Assembly (NCBI GenBank): GCA_002424845.1
Contig: DILD01000068.1
Span: 1 to 27,489 of the forward strand
Reading direction: 5' to 3'
DNA: 27,489 bases
Source: Thiobacillus denitrificans
GTDB taxonomy: Bacteria; Pseudomonadota; Gammaproteobacteria; Burkholderiales; Thiobacillaceae
A program made the translations under genes and the position numbers. Position 1 is the stretch's first letter. Each line of letters begins with the position of its first letter. This document shows, in pieces, positions 7,277 through 15,612 of the stretch. The notes below the pieces were generated by a model. It saw only the letters and a program-made list of their open reading frames with translations, was not told where the DNA came from and did no database searches.

Positions 7277-8941
7277 TTAGCGAGCCGACAGATAGCGTGG
7301 GAAGGCATGCTTGTCGAGCAGGATTTCGATGAGGTTGATTGTTCCTGTCAGGTCGGCGCGGTTGAAAAGTGCGTCGAGCTCAGTCTCGGTTTCAATACGA
7401 TAGTGGTTCACGCCAAACGACTTTGCGAGCAGGCCGAAATCGGGGTTGATAAAGTCGCAGTCGATGTAGCGTTCGCCGTAGAGCTGGAACTGGTTCTTGC
7501 GGATCAGGCTCAGCGTAGCGTTGTTGATCACCACCACATTGAGAGGAATGTCGTAGTTCACCGCCGTCATCATTTCCATGCAGCACATCTGGAAACCGCC
7601 ATCTCCGAGGATGGCGAAAGTGGGGCTGTCTTTTGCAAAACAACGGGCGCCGATGGCAGCCGGGATCGCGTGGCCGAGCGATGAAATGCCGGAATTCGGG
7701 AAGTAGTGATTCCGGTCGGAAACGTCGAAGTAGCTTTGCGCGAAGACGATGTTGTCATCGAAAATCAGCGCGTTGCGAGGGAAGCGCTGGGCGAGTTCGC
7801 CAAAGAATCGCCGGATCAGGTGAAACGTTTCCTGCCGTGCGATCGTTTCTTTGTCGATCGCTTGAGCGGCGGCGGAACGATGGCCGTCCAGACTGTCCAG
7901 GGCCTTCGGCGGCATCTCCTCATCGGTCAGCAGTGTGAATATATCTTCCATCACCATCCGGATGTCGCCACAGACAGCTACGTCCGGCTGAAACACGCGG
8001 CCGAGCTGATTGGGGTCGCGGTCGATCTGGGCAATTTTCCTGTTGGCCAGCAGTTTCGCGTCCCACAGGTAACTGGTGCGCTCGTTGAAACCGGCGCCGA
8101 GAACGATCAGCAGATCGGAATGATCGACCAGATAGCGATAGGCATCGCCATTCGACGTCACGCCGAGACAGCCGAGCGAAAGGGGCGAACCCTCGGAAAC
8201 TACGCCCTTGGCCTTGAGGCTGGTCGTGACCGGAATATTGAAGCGCTCGGAGAAGGTGGCGACGATGTCGCGTGCGCCGGCCTGGATGCAGCCATGTCCG
8301 GCGACGATCACGGGGTTGCGGGCATCACGGATCAGCCCGGCGAGTGCTGCGGCCGATGGCGTATGCCGTATTGCTGCCGGGCGCGGGAAATGGATCTGTT
8401 CGAGTGCGCTGTCGTCGACCGGTTCCTTCTGCACGTTGTAGGGAATCGACAGCAGAACAGGCCCGGGCTCGGGTCCGAGCAATGATTGGGTGGCCAGGTT
8501 CAGTACCTGGCCCAGGTAGTCGGTGCGCTCGATGAGTTTGTGATAACGGGTAATGCTGGAAAACAGCGCGCCCTGATCGATGGCGCCGCCTTCCCCCGAG
8601 CTTTCCTGCAATCCGCCTTTGCCGAAAATATACGTGGAGGTTTCGCCTGTGATTGCCAGCACCGGCAGTCGCTCGGCATAGGCGTTGGCGATTCCGGTGA
8701 TCAGATTGGTTGCCCCCGGGCCTGCGGTGGCGATGCAGGCAGAGGGTCGATGCGACACTCGCGCATAGCCGTTAGCCATGAAAGCCGCACCCTGCTCATG
8801 TTTGACCAGCACACTTTTTATCCTGGAGTCGTGCAGCCGGTCATAGATCGGCAGTACATGCGCGCCCGGCATGCCGAAAATGTGGTCGATGCCCAGGCGC
8901 TCCAGATACCTGACGATCAATTCGCTGACGGAAATGTTCAT
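7277..8941 (-). CDS. Acetolactate synthase-like ThDP-dependent enzyme
   Basis: A 554-residue protein with the three-domain layout of the acetohydroxyacid synthase/pyruvate oxidase superfamily. The PYR domain contains the catalytic Glu49 in HEQGAAFMANGYAR; the central domain starts near residue 190; the PP domain carries the ThDP/Mg motif GDGG at 446-449, with NN about 26 residues later. AHAS-like features include FGMPGAHVLPIYD and TAGPGATNLITGIANAYAERLP. No small regulatory subunit gene is adjacent, and sequence near the active site (LIRKNQFQLYGERYID) is not typical of biosynthetic IlvB, so the substrate is open: acetolactate synthase, a 2-oxo acid decarboxylase or another carboligase. It follows a CBS protein and a transaldolase gene on the same strand at 225 and 375 bases or more. 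Confidence 0.85.
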   Translation of the reverse strand: MNISVSELIVRYLERLGIDHIFGMPGAHVLPIYDRLHDSRIKSVLVKHEQGAAFMANGYARVSHRPSACIATAGPGATNLITGIANAYAERLPVLAITGETSTYIFGKGGLQESSGEGGAIDQGALFSSITRYHKLIERTDYLGQVLNLATQSLLGPEPGPVLLSIPYNVQKEPVDDSALEQIHFPRPAAIRHTPSAAALAGLIRDARNPVIVAGHGCIQAGARDIVATFSERFNIPVTTSLKAKGVVSEGSPLSLGCLGVTSNGDAYRYLVDHSDLLIVLGAGFNERTSYLWDAKLLANRKIAQIDRDPNQLGRVFQPDVAVCGDIRMVMEDIFTLLTDEEMPPKALDSLDGHRSAAAQAIDKETIARQETFHLIRRFFGELAQRFPRNALIFDDNIVFAQSYFDVSDRNHYFPNSGISSLGHAIPAAIGARCFAKDSPTFAILGDGGFQMCCMEMMTAVNYDIPLNVVVINNATLSLIRKNQFQLYGERYIDCDFINPDFGLLAKSFGVNHYRIETETELDALFNRADLTGTINLIEILLDKHAFPRYLSAR

Positions 8942-9080
8942 GTGCTGTGCTTGTTATCGTGTACTGCAGTTTTGTTCCGGCCCCGTGCGTGGGCGTGTCC
9001 GCACGTCCCGGATTTGAGCACAAGAAGTCGTATGGGAAAACCTTGGGTAGTGTGTGGGATTGTGCGTGCGATGAAGAAAG

Positions 9081-9103
9081 CGCCTTGCGCCAGGCGTAAG
9101 GCG
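9081..9103 (-). terminator. Candidate terminator hairpin after the CBS gene
   Basis: CGCCTTGCGC pairs with GCGTAAGGCG across a three-base loop (a 10-pair stem with one G-U type pair). On the minus strand it is followed by GCTTTCTTC, a moderately T-rich tail, 64 bases beyond the CBS-protein stop. It would separate that gene from the ThDP enzyme gene. The rest of 8942-9166 shows no convincing gene. Confidence 0.4.
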
Positions 9104-9166
9104 AAGCCCAGGGAAGCCGCAACTCTCCGCTGCATTTTCCCAATGGCAGGCGCAGTGATTCAGGAA

Positions 9167-9760
9167 TCAGGCGTGCGCCAGATGCTGTTCGATTTCGATG
9201 AAGGTATTCGCCACTTCGGTGGTCTCGACCATTACCCCCAGTTGTTTGCTCAGTTGTGACAGGGACAGGAGGCCGCGTACCATCGGCCCGTTTTCGGTTT
9301 GTTCGATCACTAGAGCATGCTGACGGCCACGTGCCTTGAGCGTTTCAAGTACATGCCCGACGCGGGCATGGGATAGATCGTCGAAATCGACCGCCTCCAG
9401 CCGATCGATCGAGGTCATGATGTCGGCCACCAGTACTTCGTCGCGGCGAACGCCCCGGCTTTGTATGACCTGCATGGGTTTTTCGCCGTGAATATCGGTA
9501 CTGGTGACCAGGCCGGCGACACGATCTTCGCCATCCATGACGAAAAGAAGGCGCACCTTGCGGCGGAGCATGCGTTCTTCAGCCTGCCTGATGGTGTCGC
9601 CGGGGGTGGCAATGAAGGCAGTCAGGCGACGGAAGTCCGTCATTACGTCGAGCGCCGGATTATCCAGCCCCACTCGCTCGGGCAATATGCATACGGGGCG
9701 CAGCAGTCCGGCAGTCTTTCCAAGGTTGCGGGAAGGTAGATGGGTATAGGTTATGGCCAT
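9167..9760 (-). CDS. Two-CBS-domain protein
   Basis: A 197-residue protein made of an approximately 40-residue N-terminal segment and a tandem CBS pair (Bateman module). Domain one covers about residues 45-105 (ATPGDTIRQAEERMLRRKVRLLFVMD, then VAGLVTSTDIHGE) and domain two about 112-190 (ADIMTSIDRLEAVDFDD, RQHALVIE, VRGLLSLSQLSKQLG). CBS pairs bind adenine nucleotides or related ligands and regulate partner proteins; no catalytic domain is attached, so it is likely a stand-alone sensor. The ATG at 9760 has a strong AAGGAG site. It lies between the transaldolase and ThDP enzyme genes on the same strand, which suggests but does not prove a link to sugar phosphate or pyruvate metabolism. Confidence 0.85.
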   Translation of the reverse strand: MAITYTHLPSRNLGKTAGLLRPVCILPERVGLDNPALDVMTDFRRLTAFIATPGDTIRQAEERMLRRKVRLLFVMDGEDRVAGLVTSTDIHGEKPMQVIQSRGVRRDEVLVADIMTSIDRLEAVDFDDLSHARVGHVLETLKARGRQHALVIEQTENGPMVRGLLSLSQLSKQLGVMVETTEVANTFIEIEQHLAHA

Positions 9761-9788
9761 GACGGTCTCCTTTTCATCGTTCTGGAAT

Positions 9789-9813
9789 GCCCTTCCACTG
9801 TCCGGTGGAGGGC
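9789..9813 (-). other. Hairpin in the transaldolase-CBS gap
   Basis: GCCC and TCCAC (9789-9798, with one bulged T) pair with GTGGA and GGGC (9805-9813) around a six-base loop. No T-run follows on the minus strand, so it is not a canonical terminator. It lies about 30 bases upstream of the CBS-protein start and may be a leader structure or a factor-assisted end for the transaldolase transcript. Confidence 0.35.
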
Positions 9814-9910
9814 TGAATAATGCAATCGTGTTCCTGGCGAGCTGGACTGTCCATTCAAGAATTTTTTGCGGGATATAAATGGTTCTTGCTTGATCAGGGC
9901 TTGCGTTGGG

Positions 9911-10990
9911 TTAACCGGTTTGCTGAAGCAGCTTCTGATAGGCGGCTTCAAACAGTTTCACGCCATCGTCCTGCAAAGTGTTGCCGACCGCATCCAGGTC
10001 GATTCCCAGACGGGCCAGTTCGGCCAGTTGCATTTCGGCCTCGGCGAGACCGTCTTCCACACGCAAATCCGGCTGGCCGTGATCGCGCAACGCAGCCAGT
10101 GTTTTGTCGGGCAGGGTGTTGATGGTTTCAGCACCGATCAGTGGCTCGACATAGAGCAGGTCGTGGTAGTCCGGATTTTTGACACCGCTGCTTGCCCAAA
10201 GCAGGTACTGAGGCGCCGCACCTTGTTGGGCCAACGTGGCAAAAGCCTCGCCATGGAAGGTTTTTTGGTAGTGCTGGTAGGCGGCTTTTGCCATCGCGAC
10301 AGCGGCCTTGCCGCGAAGCGACAAGGCCTCATGCGTGCCAATGGCGGTGAGCTGCGTGTCGACCAGCGTGTCCACACGAGACAGAAACAGGCTCGCTACT
10401 GCCTTGCTGCGGCGAATGTCGGCGCCGGCCTGGGCGCGCGCAGAAAGTCCGCGAATATAGGCGTCGAACACTGCTTGCGTCTGGGCAACCGAGAACAGCA
10501 AGGTGACGTTGACGTTGATGCCCATCGTAGTCAGGGCTTCGAAGGCGCTGAGCCCCTCGGGCGTGCCTGGCACCTTGATCAGCAGGTTTCGGCGGTCCAC
10601 CAGTGAAGCGAGGCGTTGCGCTTCTGCAACCGTATGCGCGGCGTCGTACGCCCAGCGCGGCGCGACCTCGAGGCTGACATAGCCATCGTTGCCACCGCTG
10701 GTTTCATGCGTCGGCAGCAGCAGATCGCAGGCCGCCTGAATGTCGGGGATGACCAGCGCTTCGTAGCGTCGTTCCGGATCAGGTTCGCTGAGCTTGAGGC
10801 GCGCCAGGTCGTCGGCGTAATACGGGCTGGTGGCCAGCGCGTTCTGGAAAATCGAGGGATTGGAGGTTACGCCAGACACGCCGTCGCCGGAAATCAGGTT
10901 CGACAGCGTGCCGTCACGGATCAGACTACGCGACAAGTTGTCCAGCCAGAGGCTTTGACCAAGCTGGGTGACGCGTTGTGTGGCATTCAT
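9911..10990 (-). CDS. tal: Transaldolase
   Basis: A 359-residue protein from ATG 10990, with AGGA seven bases upstream; a longer frame to 11050 has no such site. Transaldolase moves a dihydroxyacetone unit between sugar phosphates in the non-oxidative pentose phosphate pathway. The Schiff-base Lys139 lies in NLLIKVPGT; the opening QSLWLDNLSRSLI and GVTSNPSIF, the EVAPRWAYD segment, and the later LWASSGVKNP and YVEPLIGAETINTLP stretches are those of the long transaldolase subfamily rather than the 220-residue FSA-like type. It is the first gene of a minus-strand run and is divergent from aroC across 139 bases that should carry both promoters. Confidence 0.95.
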   Translation of the reverse strand: MNATQRVTQLGQSLWLDNLSRSLIRDGTLSNLISGDGVSGVTSNPSIFQNALATSPYYADDLARLKLSEPDPERRYEALVIPDIQAACDLLLPTHETSGGNDGYVSLEVAPRWAYDAAHTVAEAQRLASLVDRRNLLIKVPGTPEGLSAFEALTTMGINVNVTLLFSVAQTQAVFDAYIRGLSARAQAGADIRRSKAVASLFLSRVDTLVDTQLTAIGTHEALSLRGKAAVAMAKAAYQHYQKTFHGEAFATLAQQGAAPQYLLWASSGVKNPDYHDLLYVEPLIGAETINTLPDKTLAALRDHGQPDLRVEDGLAEAEMQLAELARLGIDLDAVGNTLQDDGVKLFEAAYQKLLQQTG

Positions 10991-11129
10991 GGGCGATCCT
11001 GGGAAGTGTAAGTTGTTCAGGATAGAACATGCAGACCATCGCAAGTTCATCCGAATGTTCGATCAGTGCTCAAGGCCCGCCTGTGCTAGACTTTCCGGCA
11101 TTCCTTCGGCATTTTTCCGGCTTATTCCC

Positions 11130-12230
11130 ATGTCTGGCAGCACACTTGGCAAACTCTTCTGTGTCACCGTGTTCGGCGAATCGCATGGGCCTGCGATCGG
11201 CTGCGTGGTCGACGGCTGCCCGCCCGGGATGGCGCTGGCCGAGGCCGACATCCAGCATGATCTCGACCGCCGCAAGCCGGGCACTTCGCGCCACGTCACC
11301 CAGCGCCGCGAGTCGGACACCGCCGAAATCCTCTCCGGCCTGTATGAAGGCAAGACCACCGGCACCCCGATCGCGCTGCTGATCCGCAACGAAGACCAGC
11401 GCAGCAAGGACTACGGCAACATCGGCGAGACTTTCCGCCCCGGCCACGCCGACTACACCTACACGCAGAAATACGGCTTCCGCGATCCGCGCGGCGGCGG
11501 TCGTTCCTCCGCGCGGCTGACCGCGCCCATCGTCGGCGCCGGTGCCATCGCCAAAAAATGGCTCAAGGAAAAATACGGCATCGTCATCCGCGGCTACATG
11601 AGCGCGCTGGGTCCGGTCGACATTCCCTTCGCGTCGTGGGACGAAGTGAACAACAACGCTTTCTTCTCGCCCAATGCGGCGATCGTGCCCGAGCTCGAAG
11701 CCTATATGGACGCGCTCAGGAAATCGGGCGACTCGGTCGGCGCCCGGATCAGCGTGGTGGCCGAGAACGTGCCGCCCGGCTGGGGCGAGCCGCTGTACGA
11801 CAAGCTCGACGCCGACCTCGCGCATGCACTGATGGGGCTGAACGCCGTCAAGGGCGTGGAAATCGGCGACGGTATGGAAGCCGCACGCCAGAAGGGCACC
11901 GAGCACCGCGATGAAATCACGCCGGATGGATTCCTGAGCAACCACGCCGGCGGCGTGCTCGGCGGCATCTCAAGCGGCCAGGCCGTCGTCGCCCACATCG
12001 CGATCAAGCCCACTTCGTCGATGCGCCTGCCCGGCCGCTCGATCGACCTTAACGGCCAGCCGATCGAGGTCGTCACCCACGGCCGCCACGATCCCTGCGT
12101 CGGCATCCGCGCCACCCCCATCGCCGAGGCATTGATGGCCATCGTGCTGATGGACCACGCGCTGCGCCACCGCGCGCAATGCGGCGACGTCGTAAGCGCC
12201 ACGCCGGTGGTGCCGGGCGAGACCGGCTGA
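11130..12230 (+). CDS. aroC: Chorismate synthase
   Basis: A 366-residue enzyme that makes chorismate from EPSP using reduced FMN, the last common step to aromatic amino acids and folate. The canonical start MSGSTLGKLFCVTVFGESHG fixes ATG 11130, although upstream sequence stays open to 10968 and the ribosome site is weak. Signature stretches are GCPPGMALAEADIQHDLDRRKPG, YGFRDPRGGGRSSARLTA and GRHDPCVGIRATPIAEALMA. Length and motifs are complete. The phospholipase D family gene follows after 22 bases, so both are probably on one transcript. Confidence 0.98.
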   Translation: MSGSTLGKLFCVTVFGESHGPAIGCVVDGCPPGMALAEADIQHDLDRRKPGTSRHVTQRRESDTAEILSGLYEGKTTGTPIALLIRNEDQRSKDYGNIGETFRPGHADYTYTQKYGFRDPRGGGRSSARLTAPIVGAGAIAKKWLKEKYGIVIRGYMSALGPVDIPFASWDEVNNNAFFSPNAAIVPELEAYMDALRKSGDSVGARISVVAENVPPGWGEPLYDKLDADLAHALMGLNAVKGVEIGDGMEAARQKGTEHRDEITPDGFLSNHAGGVLGGISSGQAVVAHIAIKPTSSMRLPGRSIDLNGQPIEVVTHGRHDPCVGIRATPIAEALMAIVLMDHALRHRAQCGDVVSATPVVPGETG

Positions 12231-12252
12231 GCGCACGCAGGCCCGGATACAC

Positions 12253-13731
12253 ATGATCCGGCGCTTTTTCCTTGTCCTGTTGCTATGCGGCGGGGCCTGG
12301 CAGGGCACTGCGGCGTCGCCGATGGCCTTCATCGATACCCAGATCGCCGCGCATCCGGACGCAACCGGTGCTTATGTGCTCGATACCGGCGAAGCAGCGC
12401 TGCGGGCGCGCGCCTGGCTGGCCGACCATGCGCAGCAGACGATCGAGGTGCAGTACTTCATCTGGAGCAGCGACAACATCGGCATCCTCGCCACCGAAGC
12501 GCTGCTGCGCGCGGCCAAACGCGGGGTCTTGGTGCGTGTCATCGTCGATGACCTGCTGATCGACGCACCCGACAAGACACTGCTGGCGCTGGCCAAACAT
12601 CCCGGCGTCGACATCCGCATCTACAACCCCAGGCACCGGGTCGGTACGCCGTTCTACAAGCGCGCGCTCAACGTCGTCACCGACTTCCGCGGCGTCAACC
12701 AGCGCATGCACGACAAGACCTTCATCGTCGACGGCAAGGTCGCGATCACCGGCGGCCGCAACATGGCCGACGAGTACTTCGACTACGACCATGAATACAC
12801 CTTCCGCGACCGCGATGCGCTGCTGATGGGCGAGGCGGTACAGGCGATGCGGGCGAACTTCGACGCCTTCTGGGCGAGCAAGCTCGCCGTTCCGGTGGAG
12901 TCGCTCTACGACGGCTGGGGCCTGATGCAGAAGAACGTCAAGGTCGGCGCGGACGAGGTGCAACAGGTCTACCGCGAACTGCACGCCTACGCCGACAGGC
13001 CGGAAAACCTCGCGCCGGAGGTGCGCGCCGCGATTGCCGCCACGCCGGTCGCATTCGACCGCCTGGCGCACGACATGGCGTGGGGCCGGGTCGACTTCAT
13101 CCACGATGAACCCGGCAAGAACGGCCGCCGCTGGACCCTCGGCGGCGGCGGGCAAAGCACGGCGGCACTGGCGCAGCTGGTGGCCGACGCGCGCGAATCC
13201 ATCGTCATCCAGTCGCCCTATCTGGTGATGTCGGGCAAGGCGAAGGCGCTGTTCAAGGCGGCCGTTGCACGCGGGGTCAAGGTGCGCATCCTCACCAATT
13301 CGCTCGCCTCCACCGACAACCTGCAGGCCTACTCCGGCTACCGCAACCAGCGCAGCCAGCTGCTGAAAATGGGCCTCGACATCCGCGAATACAAGCCTGA
13401 CCCGGCCAACCGCAACACGCTGTTCTCGCGCGCCAATCCGCCCGCCGTGCCGCCGGTGTTCGCGCTGCACGCCAAGAGCATGGTGGTGGACGGCAGGATC
13501 GCCTACATCGGCACCTTCAACTTCGACCCGCGCTCGGAAAACCTCAACACCGAAGTCGGCGCGATCATCCATCACCCCGGCCTGGCGCAGCGGCTGCAGG
13601 CGATCATGGAAGCCGACATGCGCCCGGAAAACAGCTGGAGTGCGGCGGACAAGCCCGACCAGTACGTTCCGCTGACCAAGCGCGGCCATGTGCGGCTGTG
13701 GCAGTTGCTGCCGCTGAAGCCGCTGCTGTAA
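12253..13731 (+). CDS. Exported phospholipase D family protein, cardiolipin synthase C-like
   Basis: A 492-residue protein with a signal peptide or anchor at residues 1-21 (FFLVLLLCGGAWQGTAAS) and two complete HKD catalytic motifs: H153-K155-D160 (HDKTFIVD) and H406-K408-D413 (HAKSMVVD). Each is followed by the usual GGRN or GTFNFD segments, and IEVQYFIWSSDNIG precedes the first. Overall design matches the YmdC/ClsC branch, which makes cardiolipin from phosphatidylglycerol and a second phospholipid at the membrane; other phosphatidyl transfer or nuclease roles cannot be excluded. It lies 22 bases behind aroC, an arrangement suggesting co-transcription without an obvious functional link. A weak terminator follows. 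Confidence 0.88.
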   Translation: MIRRFFLVLLLCGGAWQGTAASPMAFIDTQIAAHPDATGAYVLDTGEAALRARAWLADHAQQTIEVQYFIWSSDNIGILATEALLRAAKRGVLVRVIVDDLLIDAPDKTLLALAKHPGVDIRIYNPRHRVGTPFYKRALNVVTDFRGVNQRMHDKTFIVDGKVAITGGRNMADEYFDYDHEYTFRDRDALLMGEAVQAMRANFDAFWASKLAVPVESLYDGWGLMQKNVKVGADEVQQVYRELHAYADRPENLAPEVRAAIAATPVAFDRLAHDMAWGRVDFIHDEPGKNGRRWTLGGGGQSTAALAQLVADARESIVIQSPYLVMSGKAKALFKAAVARGVKVRILTNSLASTDNLQAYSGYRNQRSQLLKMGLDIREYKPDPANRNTLFSRANPPAVPPVFALHAKSMVVDGRIAYIGTFNFDPRSENLNTEVGAIIHHPGLAQRLQAIMEADMRPENSWSAADKPDQYVPLTKRGHVRLWQLLPLKPLL

Positions 13732-13737
13732 GCCGTT

Positions 13738-13758
13738 CTCCCGTGCTCCCGGGAGTTT
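13738..13758 (+). terminator. Weak candidate terminator after the aroC-PLD pair
   Basis: CTCCCG (13738-13743) and CGGGAG (13750-13755) form a six-pair GC-rich stem with a six-base loop followed by TTT. The T-tract is short, so efficiency is doubtful. Confidence 0.4.
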
Positions 13759-13813
13759 GACGAATCGGTCGCATGCGCTAGGTTTAAATTCCAGTGCAGC
13801 CGGTGTCTGACGC

Positions 13814-15538
13814 ATGCGACTCCCCATCAGCCTGAAAATCTTCAGCATCACCACCGCCCTGCTGGCGCTGATGGTGGTCGTTACCTGGCTGTCGGTGCTC
13901 AACTTCCACCAGTTGAACAACCAGGTGCGGGCACTTGCCGACTATTACCTGCCGCTGCAGCAGCAGGTGGCCAGTGTGGAAATCCTCATTCGCCAGCAGA
14001 TCGTGCACATGGAGCGGGTGCTGGCGGGCATGGATGTCGCACGCCCCGATGCGGAATTTCTCGCCAAAGAATCGAACGGCTTCGACATGCGCGGCGTCAA
14101 CGCCGACCAGATCGTCGATTCCTCGCTGCGCATGCTCGGCGAGGCCGAGGCGCAAAAGGACCTCAAACTCGACCGCGTAACGCTCGCCGTGCTGGGCAAG
14201 CAGTTGCCGGCGATCCAGACCGCACGCCAGCACTTTCACAGGACCTTCCGCCTGTTCCAGATCGAGGCGCAGGAAGGCACGCCGCGATCGCAAGCAATCG
14301 TCCGCGAAACCCTGTTGCGCGAGAAAGACACCGTCGACATCGAAATCGGCAAGACCATCGACATCCTCAACAGACTGACTCAGGACACCGCCATCCAGGC
14401 CAAGAAGGAGGAGAAACGCGCCACTACGCTCAACTGGATCGTCACCGCCATCGCCACCACGCTCGGACTGATCTTTGCCGGCTTCGTTACGCGCTCGCTG
14501 GTCGATCCGGTCAAGCGTCTGGTGGGCGGCACGCGCGCGGTCGAGGCAGGCGACCTCGACGTGGAAATCCTGGTGCGCACCCACGACGAACTGGCCACGC
14601 TGGCTTCCTCCTTCAACCACATGGTGGTCGGATTGCGCGAGAAGGAACGCATCCGCCATACCTTCGGCCAGTACGTCGATCCGCGCATTGTGAAGAGTCT
14701 GCTGGAAAACCGCATCCCGGCCGAACGTGGCGAACGTCAGGTGATGACGGTGTTCTTCTCCGACCTGCAGGATTTCACCCGCCTGTGCGAGGGCCTGACG
14801 CCGGACGCCGCGGTGCGTTTCCTCAACCGTTATTTTTCGCTGATGTCCGAGGTGATTCGCACCCGGCAGGGCATCGTCGACAAATACATCGGCGACTCGG
14901 TGATGGCGTTCTGGGGGCCGCCTTTTACTGACCCCGCCGACCACGCCACCCTGTGCTGCCTCGCCGCCCTGGAGCAGATGGCCCGCATGGAAGCCTTCCG
15001 TGCCTGGCTGCCCGAGATGTTCGGTGTCGCCCACGGCCTGCCCGTGGTCAACGTCCGCATGGGCATCGCCAGCGGCGAAGTCACCGTCGGCAACATCGGC
15101 TCCGAAACCTCGCGCGGCTACACCGTGATCGGCGACACCGTGAACTTGGCATCACGCCTGGAGCAGGCCAACAAATTCTACGGCACGCGGATTCTCGTCA
15201 GCGAGGCGACGCGAGAACTGGCGGGCGACACCCTGGCCTTCCGCGAAATCGACAGCCTGCGCGTCGCCGGCAAGCTGGAAACGGTCAGGGTGTTCGAGTT
15301 GCTGGGGATTGCCGTCGAATTGAGTGAGAGCGACCGGCAGCGGGTACAGACTTACGAAGCCGGACTGGCACGTTACCGTGCGCAGGACTGGGATGCTGCG
15401 GAAGCGGCGTTCCGTGAATGCCTTGCGATCGAACCGAAGGACCAGCCCAGCCCGGTCATGCTGGCGCGGATTTCGGCATTCCGGCAGGCGCCGCCGGGGG
15501 CGGAGTGGGATGGGGTTTGGGTGGCGCTGAGCAAGTGA
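13814..15538 (+). CDS. Membrane-bound class III adenylate cyclase with HAMP domain
   Basis: A 574-residue sensor enzyme. TM1 is at about residues 7-29, a 170-residue predicted periplasmic helical sensor follows, TM2 lies at about 205-226, HAMP at 228-282, the cyclase homology domain at about 308-490, and a short TPR-like tail (YEAGLARYRAQDWDAAEAAF) ends the protein. Catalytic residues are all visible: metal-binding D317 (FFSDLQDFT) and D361 (KYIGDSVMAFWG), adenine-selecting K357 and D441, and transition-state N444 and R448 (GDTVNLASR). It should make cAMP in response to an external or membrane signal. The usual Gly of SDIRGFT is Asp here (SDLQDFT). Neighbouring genes do not reveal the signal. 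No strong ribosome site. Confidence 0.92.
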   Translation: MRLPISLKIFSITTALLALMVVVTWLSVLNFHQLNNQVRALADYYLPLQQQVASVEILIRQQIVHMERVLAGMDVARPDAEFLAKESNGFDMRGVNADQIVDSSLRMLGEAEAQKDLKLDRVTLAVLGKQLPAIQTARQHFHRTFRLFQIEAQEGTPRSQAIVRETLLREKDTVDIEIGKTIDILNRLTQDTAIQAKKEEKRATTLNWIVTAIATTLGLIFAGFVTRSLVDPVKRLVGGTRAVEAGDLDVEILVRTHDELATLASSFNHMVVGLREKERIRHTFGQYVDPRIVKSLLENRIPAERGERQVMTVFFSDLQDFTRLCEGLTPDAAVRFLNRYFSLMSEVIRTRQGIVDKYIGDSVMAFWGPPFTDPADHATLCCLAALEQMARMEAFRAWLPEMFGVAHGLPVVNVRMGIASGEVTVGNIGSETSRGYTVIGDTVNLASRLEQANKFYGTRILVSEATRELAGDTLAFREIDSLRVAGKLETVRVFELLGIAVELSESDRQRVQTYEAGLARYRAQDWDAAEAAFRECLAIEPKDQPSPVMLARISAFRQAPPGAEWDGVWVALSK

Positions 15539-15554
15539 AGGGTTACCTTGTTTT

Positions 15555-15612
15555 GTCTAACGAATTGAATTCAGTGGCTGCCGAGGCGATCCGTTAGAAC
15601 GAACGGTTAGTC
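15555..15612 (-). repeat. attC-like inverted repeat at the 3' end of an orphan gene
   Basis: On the minus strand the orphan gene ends GACTAA, and the stop lies within CTAACC, followed by a second TCTAACGGAT (15589-15598). The element closes with ATTCGTTAGA (15556-15565), its near-perfect 10-base inverse with one G-T pair. The last seven bases of the right-hand core, GTTAGAC, fit the integron core GTTRRRY. Length from the first CTAAC to GTTAGAC is about 56 bases, near the minimum for integron attC sites, and position directly after the stop codon is also typical. The inner L-box pairing is poor, so this may be a degenerate site or an unrelated hairpin. It contains no terminator-like T-run. Confidence 0.4.

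Noticed and set aside
8486..9259. 257-residue plus-strand frame running from inside the ThDP enzyme gene through the 8942-9166 gap into the CBS gene
   Set aside because: It overlaps two well-supported genes in antisense and shows no motif; its gap portion alone has no ribosome site.
12283..13920. 545-residue open frame on the minus strand opposite the phospholipase D gene
   Set aside because: It mirrors the third-codon GC bias of the real gene, has low-complexity His/Val/Arg composition and no recognisable motif; the plus strand has two HKD motifs.
13784..15034. 416-residue minus-strand frame opposite the adenylate cyclase
   Set aside because: Shadow of a GC-rich gene; the cyclase catalytic residues on the plus strand settle the coding strand.
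15555..15612. Reading of the attC-like repeat as a simple bidirectional terminator
   Set aside because: There is no T-run after the stem on either strand; kept as an attC-like repeat at modest confidence.
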